Notes: a model not told the origin generated them from the letters alone. Shown: positions 1 to 11,087, counted from the first letter of the stretch. The stretch: 64,000 bases of DNA from Kitagawia praeruptora (GCA_037693485.1 CM075348.1:130707609-130771608); one strand, 5' to 3'. Program-made: numbers and translations.

Positions 1-1386
1 ATTCGGAAATGAAGAGACATTAGCCTTGTACTCGGATAGATCAAAGAAAAGAGATAGGAAAAGAAAACGGGCCGAGTACAGCGGGCCAAGGTCGGTCGCG
101 GACACCCTAAATTCCTCAGGGGGGAATAAGTGAAAAAGGGTCTAAGCTAAAGGGGATCGGTCGGGGACACCCTAAATTCCGAAGAGGGTTCTTGAGGCTT
201 GAAGATCCCGAAGGACGTTCTTGCCCAGAAAACTCTCAGACAAGACCCAAAGTCCCTGGAAAAGGGACATTAAGACGTCTCTACCCAGACAATTTCCAAG
301 CAAGCCCCAAGATTCAAGTAAATGGTACATCAGAGCAACACAACAGAAATTAAAAGGAAAAGACATACGCGTGTTCTACTCAAAACGACAAGAATAAACT
401 GCACAGGTAATTTTGCATATGTGTACATATAAATACATACATGTGTGTATGGATACGAAATGCAGATATATATACAGAAGCAGGAATGAAAATGATACAA
501 GTGCGCGATTAATCGAAAGAGGAAGAGAAACAAGGAGAACTTACTGGTTTGTTGGAGGTTTCTGATAAGATCGGGTTCGTGGGGGTAAACTTCTCGAACG
601 TGAACGTCGACGGGAATCGGCGATTTGGGGCTCTCCGGTGACGAAACGACGCTCCCAATTGCGGTTGAAATGTCTCTGGAAGAGGTTTTTGCTTTGAATG
701 TTAAAGGAGTGATATGTGCGTAAGAGAAGGAAAGAAAGAAACTGTGGAATTACAGTAGAAAAGACGCGACGTTTAGACAGTGGTCGTTTCAAATTCAACG
801 GCTGGGATTGAGGCGTATATCTCGAGGACAGACAACTGTTAGTCATAAAGAGACAGAGCTTCCCAGGAGATGCCTCAGCCTTGTCCATCGCCAACCTTAT
901 CCGAAGGACACGTACGAAGACAGAATTCCGAAGATGGGCTTGGGCTTTAGCCTTCGTCCTGAGGATAATTCCGAACGAAGCCTAGGGACATGTTAGAGGC
1001 CCAACTTCTTATTGGGCTGGACCGAAGGCCCAGTCATGGAATGAGGAGTATTGGTTTGGTGAAGGCCCATATCATTCGGCCCAATTATTTGCAACGGTCC
1101 ATTCGGTTGTACATCCCTGGGAACGTGGAAACGTGGGATACTCTCTCCACTCACCCCACTCTCCGGTAACTGCCAGTATAGAGAATAAGAGATTAAGAGA
1201 GGTTCAAATTCATTCATTCAATCACACACAATTTACACAATACAAACACTCTACGTTCAATATTACCCATCAAAAACCAGTTAACTTATTCTCACACCGG
1301 AGGTGAATCGGGGGGCCACGCCCTCGCATTCTTCTTCAATTGCAGGTCCGACCGAACGGATACACTGACGGAAACTGGTTGTAACA
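1..1386. repeat. Probable degraded end of a Ty3/gypsy-like LTR element, cut by the window edge
   Basis: No host gene is visible. The stretch from about 1140 to 1386 resembles the 3' part of plant gypsy LTRs: a run of short A/C-rich words, then a CACCGGAGG motif followed by a G-run and pyrimidine-rich sequence, ending in TAACA. The phrase 'acaccctaaattcc' occurs twice near 104 and 167. The other LTR would lie outside the window, so neither boundaries nor family can be confirmed. A 117-residue antisense open frame at 541-894 matches nothing I recognise and has a basic, Arg/Ser-rich C-terminus; I do not call it a gene. Confidence 0.35.
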
Positions 1387-1458
1387 CTATAAATTTTATC
1401 TATGATATTATTTATTTGATTTTAACTAAAGTGTTTTATCCATTGGAGATGCTCTAAT

Positions 1459-2237
1459 TAGGGATGGCAACGGGTTGGATCGGGTTGGATATTTGTGATA
1501 TCCAAATCCAAACCCGAATCCTTAATCCAAATCCAAACCCGATCCAAATCCAAATGGATTTGGAAATTCAAAATCCAAACCCGATCCACCGGGTTTGGAT
1601 CGGGTTCGGGTTTTATCCAAACCCGAAATTTTTAATTCTTTGTAAAAAAGTAGTAATATTTTTTAAGCTAAATTTCATAAAAAAATGAAATTACAATAGC
1701 AAATAAATATCTAGATTTCAGAGACATGAAAATAAATAAGTCCAAGTTACATCACTATTAATATCTAAAGACATAAAAATTAAAATAAAATTGCAAATAA
1801 ATATCCACATAAATATTCAGAGACAGAGTGTAGACCAGAAGACTAGCAGTAGCACAGCATGTGTATCAAAATTGTCTGAACTAAGAAATTTCATAGTAGC
1901 ACAGCATGTGTATCAAAATTGCCTGAACAAAATTACCTAGTGTAACTAAGTAACGGGTATTTATTTTTAAGGAATAAATTATAATATATATTACAATTTA
2001 TATATGTATATATATCGGGTTTTTTTCGGGTTTCGGGTTTGGATCGGGTTTGGATCGGATTTTCGGGTTTCGGGTTTGGATCGGATTGGATATAGCTAAT
2101 ATCCAAATCCAAATCCAAACTCTTTCGGGTTTAAAAATCAAATCCAAATCCAAATCCAAAAAATCGGGTTCGATAAGATCCAATCGAATCAAATTGGATC
2201 GGGTATCCGTCAGATCGATTTTTTTTTGCCATTCCTA
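1459..2237. mobile_element. Non-autonomous hAT element (MITE-like, 779 bp)
   Basis: The ends are inverted repeats, TAGGGATGGCAA on the left and its near complement TTGCCATTCCTA on the right (11 of 12). Both ends are flanked by the 8-bp direct repeat gctctaat (1451-1458 and 2238-2245), the target-site size of hAT transposases. Subterminal regions are packed with repeats of the type 'ggatcgggtttgg' and its complement, as in many plant hAT derivatives. There is no transposase frame; the open frames here are by-products of the repeats. Confidence 0.9.
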
Positions 2238-2245
2238 GCTCTAAT

Positions 2246-2939
2246 GCAATCCAAATCTAGTGATGAGAATCAATTCCGGACGGGAAACAATATCATCGAT
2301 TAATGCCCTACATTTTTTTTTTAACCCAAAACGTTTTTTAAAACATTGGTAATTTCCGGGTCCATGCAAAAGCTTAATTTAGGCGAAATGTGTAGTACAT
2401 TGTGTTAATGTTTGAGCGGACATTTGAATTGACCAGATCAAATTTTATGGTCTTTTTAACTTTGTGTTGCTTATCCTACTAACATTGTTGTTCATCCAAG
2501 ACCAGAAAATTTAATTCAAAACATTGCTCCTTTCAACACACAACAACGTATTGCTGAAAGTCTGAAGCCACAGCACAATTATATTTCCATGTTATACTAG
2601 TATTAAATTTAAGTTTTTGACAATCTTTGTTATTACTACTTCAATACATACAGTTATCTTGTATGTGCATACATGGACTTGATCTGAGGAGCAAGTTCGT
2701 GGAAGTTCGTAAGATTATGGAAAATAATTTCCTCTTACTAAATTCAACTGACCAATTTGACTATATATATTGAATTCACTCGAAAGGGTGAATCATGATT
2801 TTTTTGATCCATTCAATTTCAATAGGTTGGAGAGATCAATGAAAAATTAATATACCCACGGTGTTCATGTCAAAATGTTACCAAGTCTTTTTGTAGCAAA
2901 GTAATTCACTAATTAAAGAAAATCCGGCATTTATACATA
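2246..2939. other. Intergenic, nothing recognised
   Basis: AT-rich sequence between the hAT element and element A. I see no conserved coding frame, RNA gene or clear repeat. Confidence 0.6.
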
Positions 2940-2944
2940 TACAT

Positions 2945-3402
2945 TGTTACAGCATAATTTCGGTTGCCTCTATTATCTCCCAAATTTTCAAATACGAATC
3001 TAGTAATAATTAACTTAACCCCAAGTTAATTATTTCCTCTCTCTGAAACGAGGAATTATCTCCAATTAATTATAGAAAATATCTCCAAACGATATCCTTC
3101 AAATCAGGAAGGTATCCCAACACGAATATAATTCTAAGAGATAAAATCTACTAATTCCCAAAATACATCCCTTAACAATCATAGTGATTAAAAACCAATC
3201 CTTTTTTAACAGAACTGCGTTGGCTTGATCCTTATAAATATAAGGTACGCAGGCATCTTGGAAAAGGATCCGACACATCTAACAAGTCGAGACACCTCTC
3301 AAGTCCAGCCCCAAACATCCAAAATCCCAAATCCCCCTATTTTCATAATTCGTTATTCCAGCAACCTCCGAAATTTGTTATCACCAAATTCCTCCGTTAA
3401 CA
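2945..3402 (+). repeat. 5' LTR of element A (458 bp)
   Basis: It runs from TGTTAC to GTTAACA. A TATA-like word (tataaata, about 3233-3240) sits inside a potential stem-loop that begins 'gcgttggcttgatcc' and ends 'ggtacgcaggca'. This is probably the start-site region of the LTR promoter. Confidence 0.88.
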
Positions 3403-3422
3403 ATTGGCGCTAGAAGGAGGGC
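3403..3422 (+). other. Primer-binding site of element A
   Basis: The sequence attggcgctagaaggagg follows the LTR directly. The TTGGCGC start is typical of plant gypsy primer sites. The same site occurs in element B at 56074. I did not match it to a particular tRNA. Confidence 0.7.
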
Positions 3423-3997
3423 CTTATTTATTGATTGTGGAGGACAATCAATTGATACGCATGGGGGGTTCTCATGGATCTGGAGCTGCCTTAATGGAGG
3501 AGCTAAGCGGTAGAGGCGGCGGATCTATTCCGAATTAAGATAAGTTTTCTTATGATTTTGTTCATACAAATCTGTTATCTTATAAAATTCGTAGTAAATT
3601 CAATACATGTCGGATTTCGATGATTTTTAATGATTCGGAAAGCTTATTAAATTGCCTATAACTTTCGTTCTTTGAGTTTTCTCAGATTATATCTCGATCT
3701 ATTCTCTAAATCACAAAATACAATCAGATCTCGTTTTTTCAGCATCAAGGAGCAGATCAGCAGACGTTTTATTTAATTCCCGATTCGTTAAAAGTCCGTT
3801 TTTGATGAGCCTTATATCGTCGGAAAGGTCTTTTCGTTCTCTACAACTTTAGTGTTTTGTGTTGTTCCAGAAAAAATCGTTTAGAAGGTCAAAAACGCCA
3901 AAAACAGATCTGGGCAGAATTAGAATTGTGAAGATTTTCAAGATTTTAGGTGTTATCTTCGTGTTACATGATTTTGGAAGGCTCTTAATTAAAGAGT

Positions 3998-4740
3998 TTA
4001 TTATTTTGGAAGGCCCTCCTTTATGGGGTAATATTTTGAAAGACTCTTTATTGAATAATTTATTATTTTGGAAGGCCCTCCTTTGTGGGGTAATATTTTA
4101 GAAGGCCCTCCTTTGTAGGGTTAAGATTTTGGAAGGCTTTTAATTAAAGAGTTTATTATTTTGGAAGACCCTCCTTTGCATGTGTAATTATTTGGGAAGG
4201 CTCTTATTCGAAGAGTTGATTATTTTGGAAGATCCAATTCTGATGAGGGTAATATGTGAAAAGACGATCTCCTCTAAGGAGAGTCTTAGTAAAACTATAA
4301 CGATTTTCTGAAACATTATCTCCCGGGATGAGAGTGTTTTTGGAATTTGGATATGACCTCCCGAGAGGAGGGTATCACCCGATAATTTAAATCTTTGCAA
4401 AAACCGTACTTCCGGGGGGGATGTCCGTACTTCCGGCGCCTCATCAAGGTACGATTTTTCAGCTACATTATCTCCCGGGAGGAGAGTGTTTCTGGAATTT
4501 GGATATGACCTCCCGAGAGGAGGGTATCCCGATAATTAAATCCTTGCAAAAACCGTACTTCCGGGGGGGATGTCCGTACTTCCGGCGCCTCATCAAGGTA
4601 CGACTTTGGGAATATGACCTCCCGAGAGGAGGGTATTTCTAGAATGAGGATACGACCTCCCGAGAGGAGGGTATTCCGAGATATATTTTTCATATTTTTT
4701 AGGAATACGACCTCCTTGAAGGAGGGTATTTCTTGCTAAG
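3998..4740 (+). repeat. Internal repeated hairpin cassettes of element A
   Basis: Two word families alternate. The first is 'ttttggaaggccctcctt' with variants (3998-4190). The second is a short palindrome such as gacctcccgagaggagggta (about 4266-4740). Part of the second family forms a tandem duplication of about 152 bp (starts near 4314 and 4466) that also contains 'gcaaaaaccgtacttccgg' and 'cttccggcgcctcatcaagg'. The same cassette, with a period near 149 bp, is found in element B at about 56720-57160. Confidence 0.85.
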
Positions 4741-5000
4741 TTTGTTTGTTAGGAAATCACTTGGAATGCTTTGAATGACTCTTCCGGATAATGCTTGACC
4801 CTCCAAGATAAATTATCTCACACCTACAAAACTTATTATTTAATTCTCGCATATTGTCTCGTTTACATCTACATGCGCATTACGGGCACCTAGGTGCTCC
4901 ATATTTTTTACTAATCTTTATCTCCTAGTTATTTCAGTGACTCAGGAAATTTGGAAGATCGAAGCATTCTTAGTTCTCCACTGCAGCAAGCTACACTGAA

Positions 5001-5014
5001 GAACTGGGGGTAGT
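5001..5014 (+). other. Polypurine tract of element A
   Basis: gaactgggggtagt lies immediately before the 3' LTR and should prime plus-strand synthesis. Element B has the nearly identical gaaactggggggtagt. Confidence 0.8.
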
Positions 5015-5682
5015 TGTTACAACATAATTTCGGTTGCCTCTATTATCTCCCAAATTTCCAAATACGAATCTAGTAATAATTAACTTAACCCCCAAGTTAA
5101 TTATTTCCTCTCTCTGAAACGAGGATTATCTCCAATTAATTATAGAAAATATCTCCAAACGATATCCTTTAAATCAGGAAGGTATCCCAACACGAATATA
5201 ATTCTAAGAGATAAAATCTACTAATTCCCAAAATACATCCCTTAACAATCATAGGGATTAAAAACCAATACTTTTTTAACAGAACTGCGTTGGCTTGATC
5301 CTTATAAATATAAGGTACGCAGGCATCTTGGAAAAGGATCCGACACATCTAACAAGTCGAGACACCTCTCAAGTCCAGCCCCAAACATCCAAAATCCCAA
5401 ATCCCCCTATTTTCATAATTCGTTAATCTACTAATTCCCAAAATACATCCCTTAACAATCATAGGGATTAAAAACCAATCCTTTTTTAACAGAACTGCGT
5501 TGGCTTGATCCTTATAAATATAAGGTACGCAGGCATCTTGGAAAAGGATCCGACACATCTAACAAGTCGAGACACCTCTCAAGTCCAGCCCCAAACATCC
5601 AAAATCCCAAATCCCCCTATTTTCATAATTCGTTATTCCAGCAACCTCCGATATTTGTTATCACCAAATTTCTCCGTTAACA
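5015..5682 (+). repeat. 3' LTR of element A (668 bp, with internal duplication)
   Basis: It matches the 5' LTR from end to end but is 210 bp longer, because one internal segment is present twice. It ends CA at 5682, followed by the target duplication tacat. Confidence 0.9.
5221..5640 (+). repeat. 210-bp tandem duplication inside the 3' LTR of element A
   Basis: The segment starting 'ctaattcccaaaatacatcc' occurs at 5221 and again at 5431. Each copy contains the TATA-like word and the stem-loop motif, so the 3' LTR has two potential promoter cores. The 5' LTR has one. Confidence 0.9.
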
Positions 5683-5773
5683 TACATAAAACAAAATTGA
5701 TCAAGTCATTATTTACTTAAATCGCAATCATTGTTGTGTTGATTTCGAATTGCAGTACATCCTTATTCATATT

Positions 5774-5920
5774 TCAAAATGTATTTCCAGAGCATTTTTT
5801 TTATTTCCAGAGCAATATGTGTTGCATATTTCCACTGCATTCACAATATGTAGTATATTCTAACACAATAGGCGACACATAGCTCTGGAAATTAAAAAAG
5901 TGCTCTGGAAATAACATTTC
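5774..5920. repeat. Short inverted repeat (MITE-like)
   Basis: The left arm has 'atttccagagca' twice, and the right arm has the complement 'tgctctggaaat' and a second 'agctctggaaat'. The arms are about 45 bp around a 50-bp centre. I did not find a convincing target duplication, so the exact limits and class are open. Confidence 0.55.
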
Positions 5921-5940
5921 CCTTTTATCAATTAAAACAA

Positions 5941-6264
5941 GGGTAATGCTAAACATAGCCATAAGGGCTATGGTTAAGTAAGCATTAATGTAAGTGCATA
6001 AATGCATTTAATTTGTCAATTTTGCACTTAATACATCAATTTTGCACAAATATCAATATAATTATTTAGCAATTTGGGATGTTTTTATTAGTGAGAATTA
6101 ATGTGAATGCAGGTGGGTCCACTATTATTACTTGGGAAGTTAAATAATGATGTAAAGAAACATTGAAAAACCAAACATCCATTAAATAACTAAGAATAAA
6201 TGTTGAAAATATGAGAATATTTAATGCTTAACCATATCCCTTAGAGCTATTGTTAGCATTTCCC
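5941..6264. mobile_element. MULE-type MITE (324 bp)
   Basis: Long terminal inverted repeats start GGGTAATGCTAA on the left and GGGAAATGCTAA on the complement of the right end, and match for about 45 bp. The element is flanked by the perfect 9-bp direct repeat ttaaaacaa (5932-5940 and 6265-6273), the typical Mutator-like target size. It has no coding capacity. Confidence 0.88.
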
Positions 6265-6347
6265 TTAAAACAAACCGTACCAATCAAAATATATAATATA
6301 TATTTAGTTTTATGGGTATGATTCAGGTGAGAACACGTATATGTTGG

Positions 6348-6640
6348 AGAACAATGAGAACACCACATTTCAAGCTATTCTAAAGGGCCCCGCCAGGGGC
6401 ACCCAATACGAAAAAGTCTTATAATTCTACCCTCTATCCATTCATCAGAAAAAAAGTTAAATTTTTTTTTAATTAAAAATGATGACGTGGCAGCAGTTTT
6501 TTTAAAAAAAAATTTGTTAATTTTTTTTGTTATGAATGGATAGAGGGTAGAATTATAAGACTTTTTTGTGAAGGTGCCCTTAGCGAGGCCCTTTAAAATA
6601 ACTTGAAATGTGGTGAATATGTGTACTCTCACTATTCTCA
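6348..6640. mobile_element. Foldback MITE, probably MULE-type
   Basis: A long inverted repeat covers almost the whole segment. The arms include 'caccacatttcaag' and its complement, then 'gtcttataattctaccctc' and its complement, with an A/T-rich centre around 6450-6530. Outer arms contain 'gagaacaatgagaa'-like words. I could not fix a target duplication, so the ends are approximate. The left arm includes 'ccccgccaggggcaccca', which also occurs in the MITE at 7002-7205. Confidence 0.7.
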
Positions 6641-7001
6641 CCGTCTCACACTAACATGTCTCACTGGAGCGTGATCCTTAATTTTATTTGTATCATTAAG
6701 GAAATAAAGCATATTATTGGCACCAAGAGTAATTATATACAAAATACCATCTGAAATGATGAAAGAAATCAAATGCTGCCCTTATCATACAGCAAGGCAG
6801 CAAGCAATGAAGGTGTAAAGCTTTTCCCTTAGGTGTGAAATGAAGGCTCTTCTCTCCGGCTGAACTTCATTTCTTCTTTTGATGTCGAATATGCGACAGG
6901 ACTCAGGAGTATGTTTGCATTTCTGTTTCCAAATCATCAACAAAAATTTATCGTTTTTAAGTGTCAACTGAAATGTCATTTGTGGGCTGGCAAGTATTTA
7001 C

Positions 7002-7205
7002 GAGCCAGGATCCTCTGTCCCCTTCATTGTGTCCCCTTCTGTGTCCCTTATACAAAATAGGTGCCCCTGGCGGGGCCCATTGTAAGATAAATGGAAATAA
7101 AATATTTTATTTCCATTTTCCTTACCATGGACCCCGCCAGGGGCACCCATTTTGTATAGGAGACACAGAAGGGGACACCACGAAGGGGACAGAGGATCCT
7201 CACCC
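7002..7205. mobile_element. MULE-type foldback MITE (204 bp)
   Basis: Nearly the entire element is an inverted repeat. 'aggatcctctgtcccctt' near 7007 has its complement ending near 7200, and 'tatacaaaat' and 'cccctggcggggcc' blocks are mirrored around a 45-bp centre. The flanks carry the 9-bp direct repeat agtatttac (6993-7001 and 7206-7214). Open frames on both strands here are artefacts of the palindrome. Confidence 0.85.
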
Positions 7206-7214
7206 AGTATTTAC

Positions 7215-7888
7215 TTGGGTGCTCAAGAGTAAAGAAGATATGATTTTGGCCTACACTGCTTCCGCTGCACTCTCTGCTGTTCAAGAGTATCCGACAAGAA
7301 TTTGGTATATGTGGATTGAGTATCGCTCTTAAGATGAATGGAGCGGGTGTAAAATGGTACTTCAACAAAAGAATTTACAATGAAACGTAAATCAATAGGT
7401 CCCAAGAAAACATCTAGGGTTACGCACAGGTAAACCACCAACCTCAAAAGGAAAGTTACCCAACTTCATCCTTACTAAAGAGAGTTTGGACATTATGCAG
7501 GTTTCAAAACTTCACAGCCAAAACCACTGAAAGATTTTGAAATTGACTTGCAGGCACAGATGAACCGATATTTGTTTGAATACCTTTCTACGAGATAGAA
7601 ATAGAAGCTGACCACTAAAAAACCATGTGGCATATAAAAAACAATAGAGAGCATTTCTAAAAACAGTATCCTAATTGTACTAGTTTATCCTTAAGAATCA
7701 GATACAATTGCAAGGTTTTAAACAAAGGGGTGAAACAATATACTGATGAAAGCAAATAGTGTTCAACAGAATTGATGCCGAAACATAAGAAGCATAACTA
7801 ATAGGTTTACATCACACATCGAGAAGCATAATTTTTAGTTTAACATCACGCAGCGACTTCATGTGAAAAGGATTGATGAGCCGACTCT
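7215..7888. other. 3' flank of the Rab gene
   Basis: This stretch probably includes the Rab 3' UTR on the minus strand just after the stop codon. I see no other gene, repeat or RNA in it. Confidence 0.5.
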
Positions 7889-10254
7889 TTAAGATGAACA
7901 GCAGCCAGAACTTTGATTGACAGGTTGTCCGCGAATCTGTACGGTAGAAGGCTTAGCATTGTTCGCTCCTGGTTGGCTAGCCATCCTGCAAACCAAGTAA
8001 AGATTACACGACAAAATCAACAATACAATAAGTTCAAAAACTATTTGTGTTCGTATTGTCAAGCATACCTGTTCTTAATATCGGCAGTCATGGCCATGAA
8101 AGCCTGTTCAACATTTGTAGCACTTTTGGCACTTGTTTCCATGAAAGGGATTCCAATTTCATCTGCAAATGCCTGAAAAGAAGGGTCAAAACAACTGAAA
8201 ATTACGAGACAGTTAAGGCTTTGCTACACTCCAACAGTAGGGGGGAGTAACCACTATAAGGGAGATACCCTTTTCAGAAAAGAATGACGAAAGGCATACA
8301 TACAAAATATGCAGAGTCTCTTTACCTGAGCTGTTTCAGTGGACACAACCTTCTGTGATGTAAGATCACATTTATTCCCAACTAAAAGCTTGTTTACACT
8401 CTCACTGGCATACCGATCAATTTCACTTAACCATTGCTTGACATTGTTAAAGCTTTCTTGATCTGTAACATCATACACTACCTGGTACGGAGAAAAGAAA
8501 GTTAAACATATCAGCATTATTACATGCAGTTGTAGATCTGAAATAATGCCAATTGAAAGAAGAGAATGGTCTGCTTACAATGATGCCATGTGCTCCACGA
8601 TAGTAGCTGCTAGTAATTGTCCTAAAACGTTCTTGTCCAGCAGTATCCCACTGCAAGAGCATGAAAAAATTAGAACTATTAGCAATAATCATAACCATAC
8701 AAGAGGCAACACCTAATCCACAAAACATAAAAGTTAAGCCAACAAAAGTGGCTCGTAAATATTGAATGGAAATGAAAAAGTTTAAGTAGAAAGGGCTTAG
8801 TAGCATATTAAAACAAATACATTCCTCCTGTTTCAATTAAAATAATATTAATATCTCATTCTTCCACTTTCACATCTTCAGGTTTTATAAAGAGATTCTA
8901 CTAAGTAACAACAGTAAACTTACAATTTGAAGCTTAATAGTTTTCCCGTCCTGCTCCACCGTTCTGATTTTCTACATAAGATAATTGCGTAGATTAGTAT
9001 CAATTTTTGTTTAGATAAACTGAAACTCCACACACAAACAAAAAGGGTTACTCACGAAGTCTACACCAATGGTGCTAATGTAACTATCCAGATACGAATC
9101 ATCCTGAAATCAAAAATATATATATAAGAATGGCAGGAAAATATCGACTTCTTCTACTATAACTTCGTATGGCTAGAAAAAGATACTGATGGTTCATACT
9201 TACAGCAAACCTCAGGAGGAGACACGATTTTCCAACACCTGAATCTCCAATTAGCAAAAGCTTAAACAAGTAGTCACTGTGAAGGAGCAAACACCAGGAA
9301 ACATTACCATCAAGCAAATATATTATACTGTGCACGGATGTTTATAATCTAAAAAATGCCAATTTTGTTGCACAAACTTCTAAATGTAAAGGAAAACATG
9401 AATGCTCTTTGCCTTCCAATTACCCCAATTATAGTGCTCATTTTCTCTTTCATGTCGAGAATGTTACATTATTAGTAACATAAACTGGATAGACATTTAA
9501 ACAATTAAACACCATTTACCACATACACCCAAGACAAAAAGTCAATACTAACAATCATTCTCTGCTTGCCATAATTCTATAAGAAGTGCAGTACAAAATA
9601 CAAAGAACAGAAAATTAGAACAATAGGGCAGGCCTTCATCTCGCACGAAGAATAATCAAGCAATAATATCATAACCAAGAATATCTGATCTTTCCCTAAT
9701 TCCAATATGTAAGTATCTTAGTTGATAAGTTGATAATAGGCCTCAATGATTCTCGAAAGTGCATAACATGAGTGTCTAACCGGAATAAGGATAAATAGAA
9801 GCAGTATACTCAAACTCAAAGTCAAGGCATATGTGATTAATGAACACAAATAAGAATATAAGTTCCGTTAAAAAAGATTCTCGACTCAGCCTTGAGCTAA
9901 TCAACCAAATTATAAATTCATGATTATAAAACTCAACCAACTTTAATTTGAATCAAAACAACATAATTAGATTATTACTATAATTATAATTACACGCACA
10001 ATTTCCAAATACTTGATCAACTTTGTGATGCATATAATGTGAATCAGAAAGCTAACTTGTAAAGTTTAGATCTTTCCAAAGAGAGCTTGTTGAATGTTGA
10101 GTATTTTCTATTAAAATTTTTTTTTTAAATTAAATCAATAAAAGCAAAAGCTTTAATGTATTCAATATTATCATAGATCTATATGAGTTACAATCAAATG
10201 TGAAATCGAATTAAAATAAGCAAGGATCATAGGAACATACTATTCTTGATTCAT
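7889..10254 (-). CDS. RABD: Rab GTPase, RabD/Rab1 (ARA5/YPT1) type
   Basis: Eight coding exons on the minus strand, all with GT-AG introns: 10254-10241, 9276-9204, 9103-9056, 8971-8924, 8650-8579, 8481-8326, 8172-8069 and 7985-7889. They join to 612 nt, a 203-residue protein. Visible motifs: N-terminus [16 protein letters not shown]-loop GDSGVGKS (about 15-22), switch I TIGVDF (about 40-45), switch [15 protein letters not shown] and ETSAK guanine-binding motifs, and C-terminal CCSS for geranylgeranylation. Rab1/RabD proteins drive vesicle traffic from endoplasmic reticulum to Golgi. Length and exon pattern fit the family, and no residue looks damaged. Intron 1 is long (964 bp) and directly follows the fifth codon. 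The start is fixed by the short first exon before a GTATGT donor. Whether it is RABD1 or a RABD2 member cannot be decided by eye; the overall sequence is closest to RABD2. Confidence 0.95.
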
Positions 10255-10594
10255 GGCGATCGGAGAGACTGCCGTCGACTGTCGAAAATTATCGGTTTGT
10301 GGCCGGAATTTGAAATCGTGGGTGGTGTGATGTGTGTAAATATAGAGATGGGAGTTTTGTGTGTGTAGAGAGATGGACGATTGAGAAAGAGAAGGTTTTT
10401 AGAGTAATTTTATTACTAACATAAAACAATTTTGGGTATGTGGAGCCGTGGAGGGAATGACGTACAACATCACTCTTATGCTGTCCACGTGGTTTCCATA
10501 TTGTTTTTTTTTTATTGTTACTACTACTTGTTTGCTTGCGGATGTTTTCTTTTGAAAAAAAAAATAAAGTAGGTTTTTGGGATAATATTAATAT
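10255..10594 (-). promoter_or_regulatory. 5' UTR and proximal promoter region of the Rab gene
   Basis: This lies between the Rab start codon and an upstream MITE. It contains the purine-rich 'gagagatggacgattgag' region expected of a plant 5' UTR. I could not identify a definite TATA box. Confidence 0.4.
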
Positions 10595-11087
10595 GAGAGG
10601 ACCTCCTTATATGGAGAATATGAGAGAATTATTAATTTTATATGAGAACATGTATTTTTTCAGATTCTATAGTAGAACCATTTTTTTTTTCAAAATATTT
10701 TCTTTAAAAAAAAATTTCTAAAAAAAAAATAATTCTGACCTTCCACGTCATCACTGCCACGTCAGCAATGCTGACGTGGCATTGCCACGTGTCACTGCCA
10801 CGTTAGCAGTGACGTCAGCAGTGCTGACGTGTCACTGCCACGTCAGCAATGACGTCAGCAGTGTTGACGTGGCACTGCCATGTCAGTAGACAGATTTTAA
10901 TTTTTTTTTAAAAAAAACATTATTATTTTTTTTAAAAAAAATAAAATAAATGTTTGGTTCTATCATAGAATCATCAAATTGGACTTTTTTTTATAAAACC
11001 AAAAATTAAAACTTTGATTCTACTATAGAATCATATAAAATTAGTAGTTCTCTCATATTCTCCATATAAGGAGGTCCTCTCTGGAAT
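10595..11087. mobile_element. Long inverted-repeat MITE upstream of the Rab gene
   Basis: The left end reads 'gagaggacctccttatat' followed by 'ggagaatatgagagaa'; the right end (11048-11087) is its complement. 'attctatagtagaacca' near 10664 is mirrored by 'ggttctatcatagaatc' near 10956. The centre is rich in ACGT cores. A possible direct repeat ttaatatg lies at 10587-10594 and 11095-11102, but the ends do not mirror each other exactly with it, so class and limits are uncertain. Confidence 0.7.
10745..10870. promoter_or_regulatory. Cluster of ten ACGT cores inside the MITE
   Basis: ACGT occurs at 10745, 10759, 10774, 10787, 10800, 10812, 10827, 10840, 10852 and 10867, mostly as CCACGTCA, TGACGTGG or TGACGTCA. 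ACGT cores are the binding type of plant bZIP factors. The cluster is about 500-600 bp upstream of the Rab start codon. The sites are seen; a role in Rab expression is inference. Confidence 0.5.

Larger units (their letters stand above)
2945..5682 (+). mobile_element. Element A: short non-autonomous LTR retrotransposon (TRIM/LARD type), complete
   Basis: Two LTRs starting TG and ending CA are flanked by the 5-bp target duplication tacat (2940-2944 and 5683-5687). A primer-binding-site-like sequence follows the 5' LTR, and a purine tract precedes the 3' LTR. The 1.6-kb internal region encodes no gag, protease, reverse transcriptase or integrase, so the element must use proteins from another element. 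It shares the PBS, the purine tract, the LTR end 'cctccgttaaca' and an internal repeated cassette with element B (54358-60819), so the two belong to one group. LTR copies differ by only about seven visible changes apart from a duplication in the 3' copy. Confidence 0.9.

Noticed and set aside
541..894. 117-codon antisense frame near the window start
   Set aside because: No recognisable domain, embedded in a probable LTR remnant; the basic Arg/Ser composition alone is not evidence for a gene.
5427..5640. A third LTR copy after element A
   Set aside because: The target duplication after 5682 and exact 210-bp period show that it is a duplication within the 3' LTR.
6785..6979. 64-codon minus-strand frame downstream of the Rab gene
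   Set aside because: I looked for an exon of a neighbouring gene but found no matching domain or partner exons.
7048..7368. Overlapping frames of over 100 codons on both strands
   Set aside because: They arise from the near-perfect palindrome of the MITE at 7002-7205.
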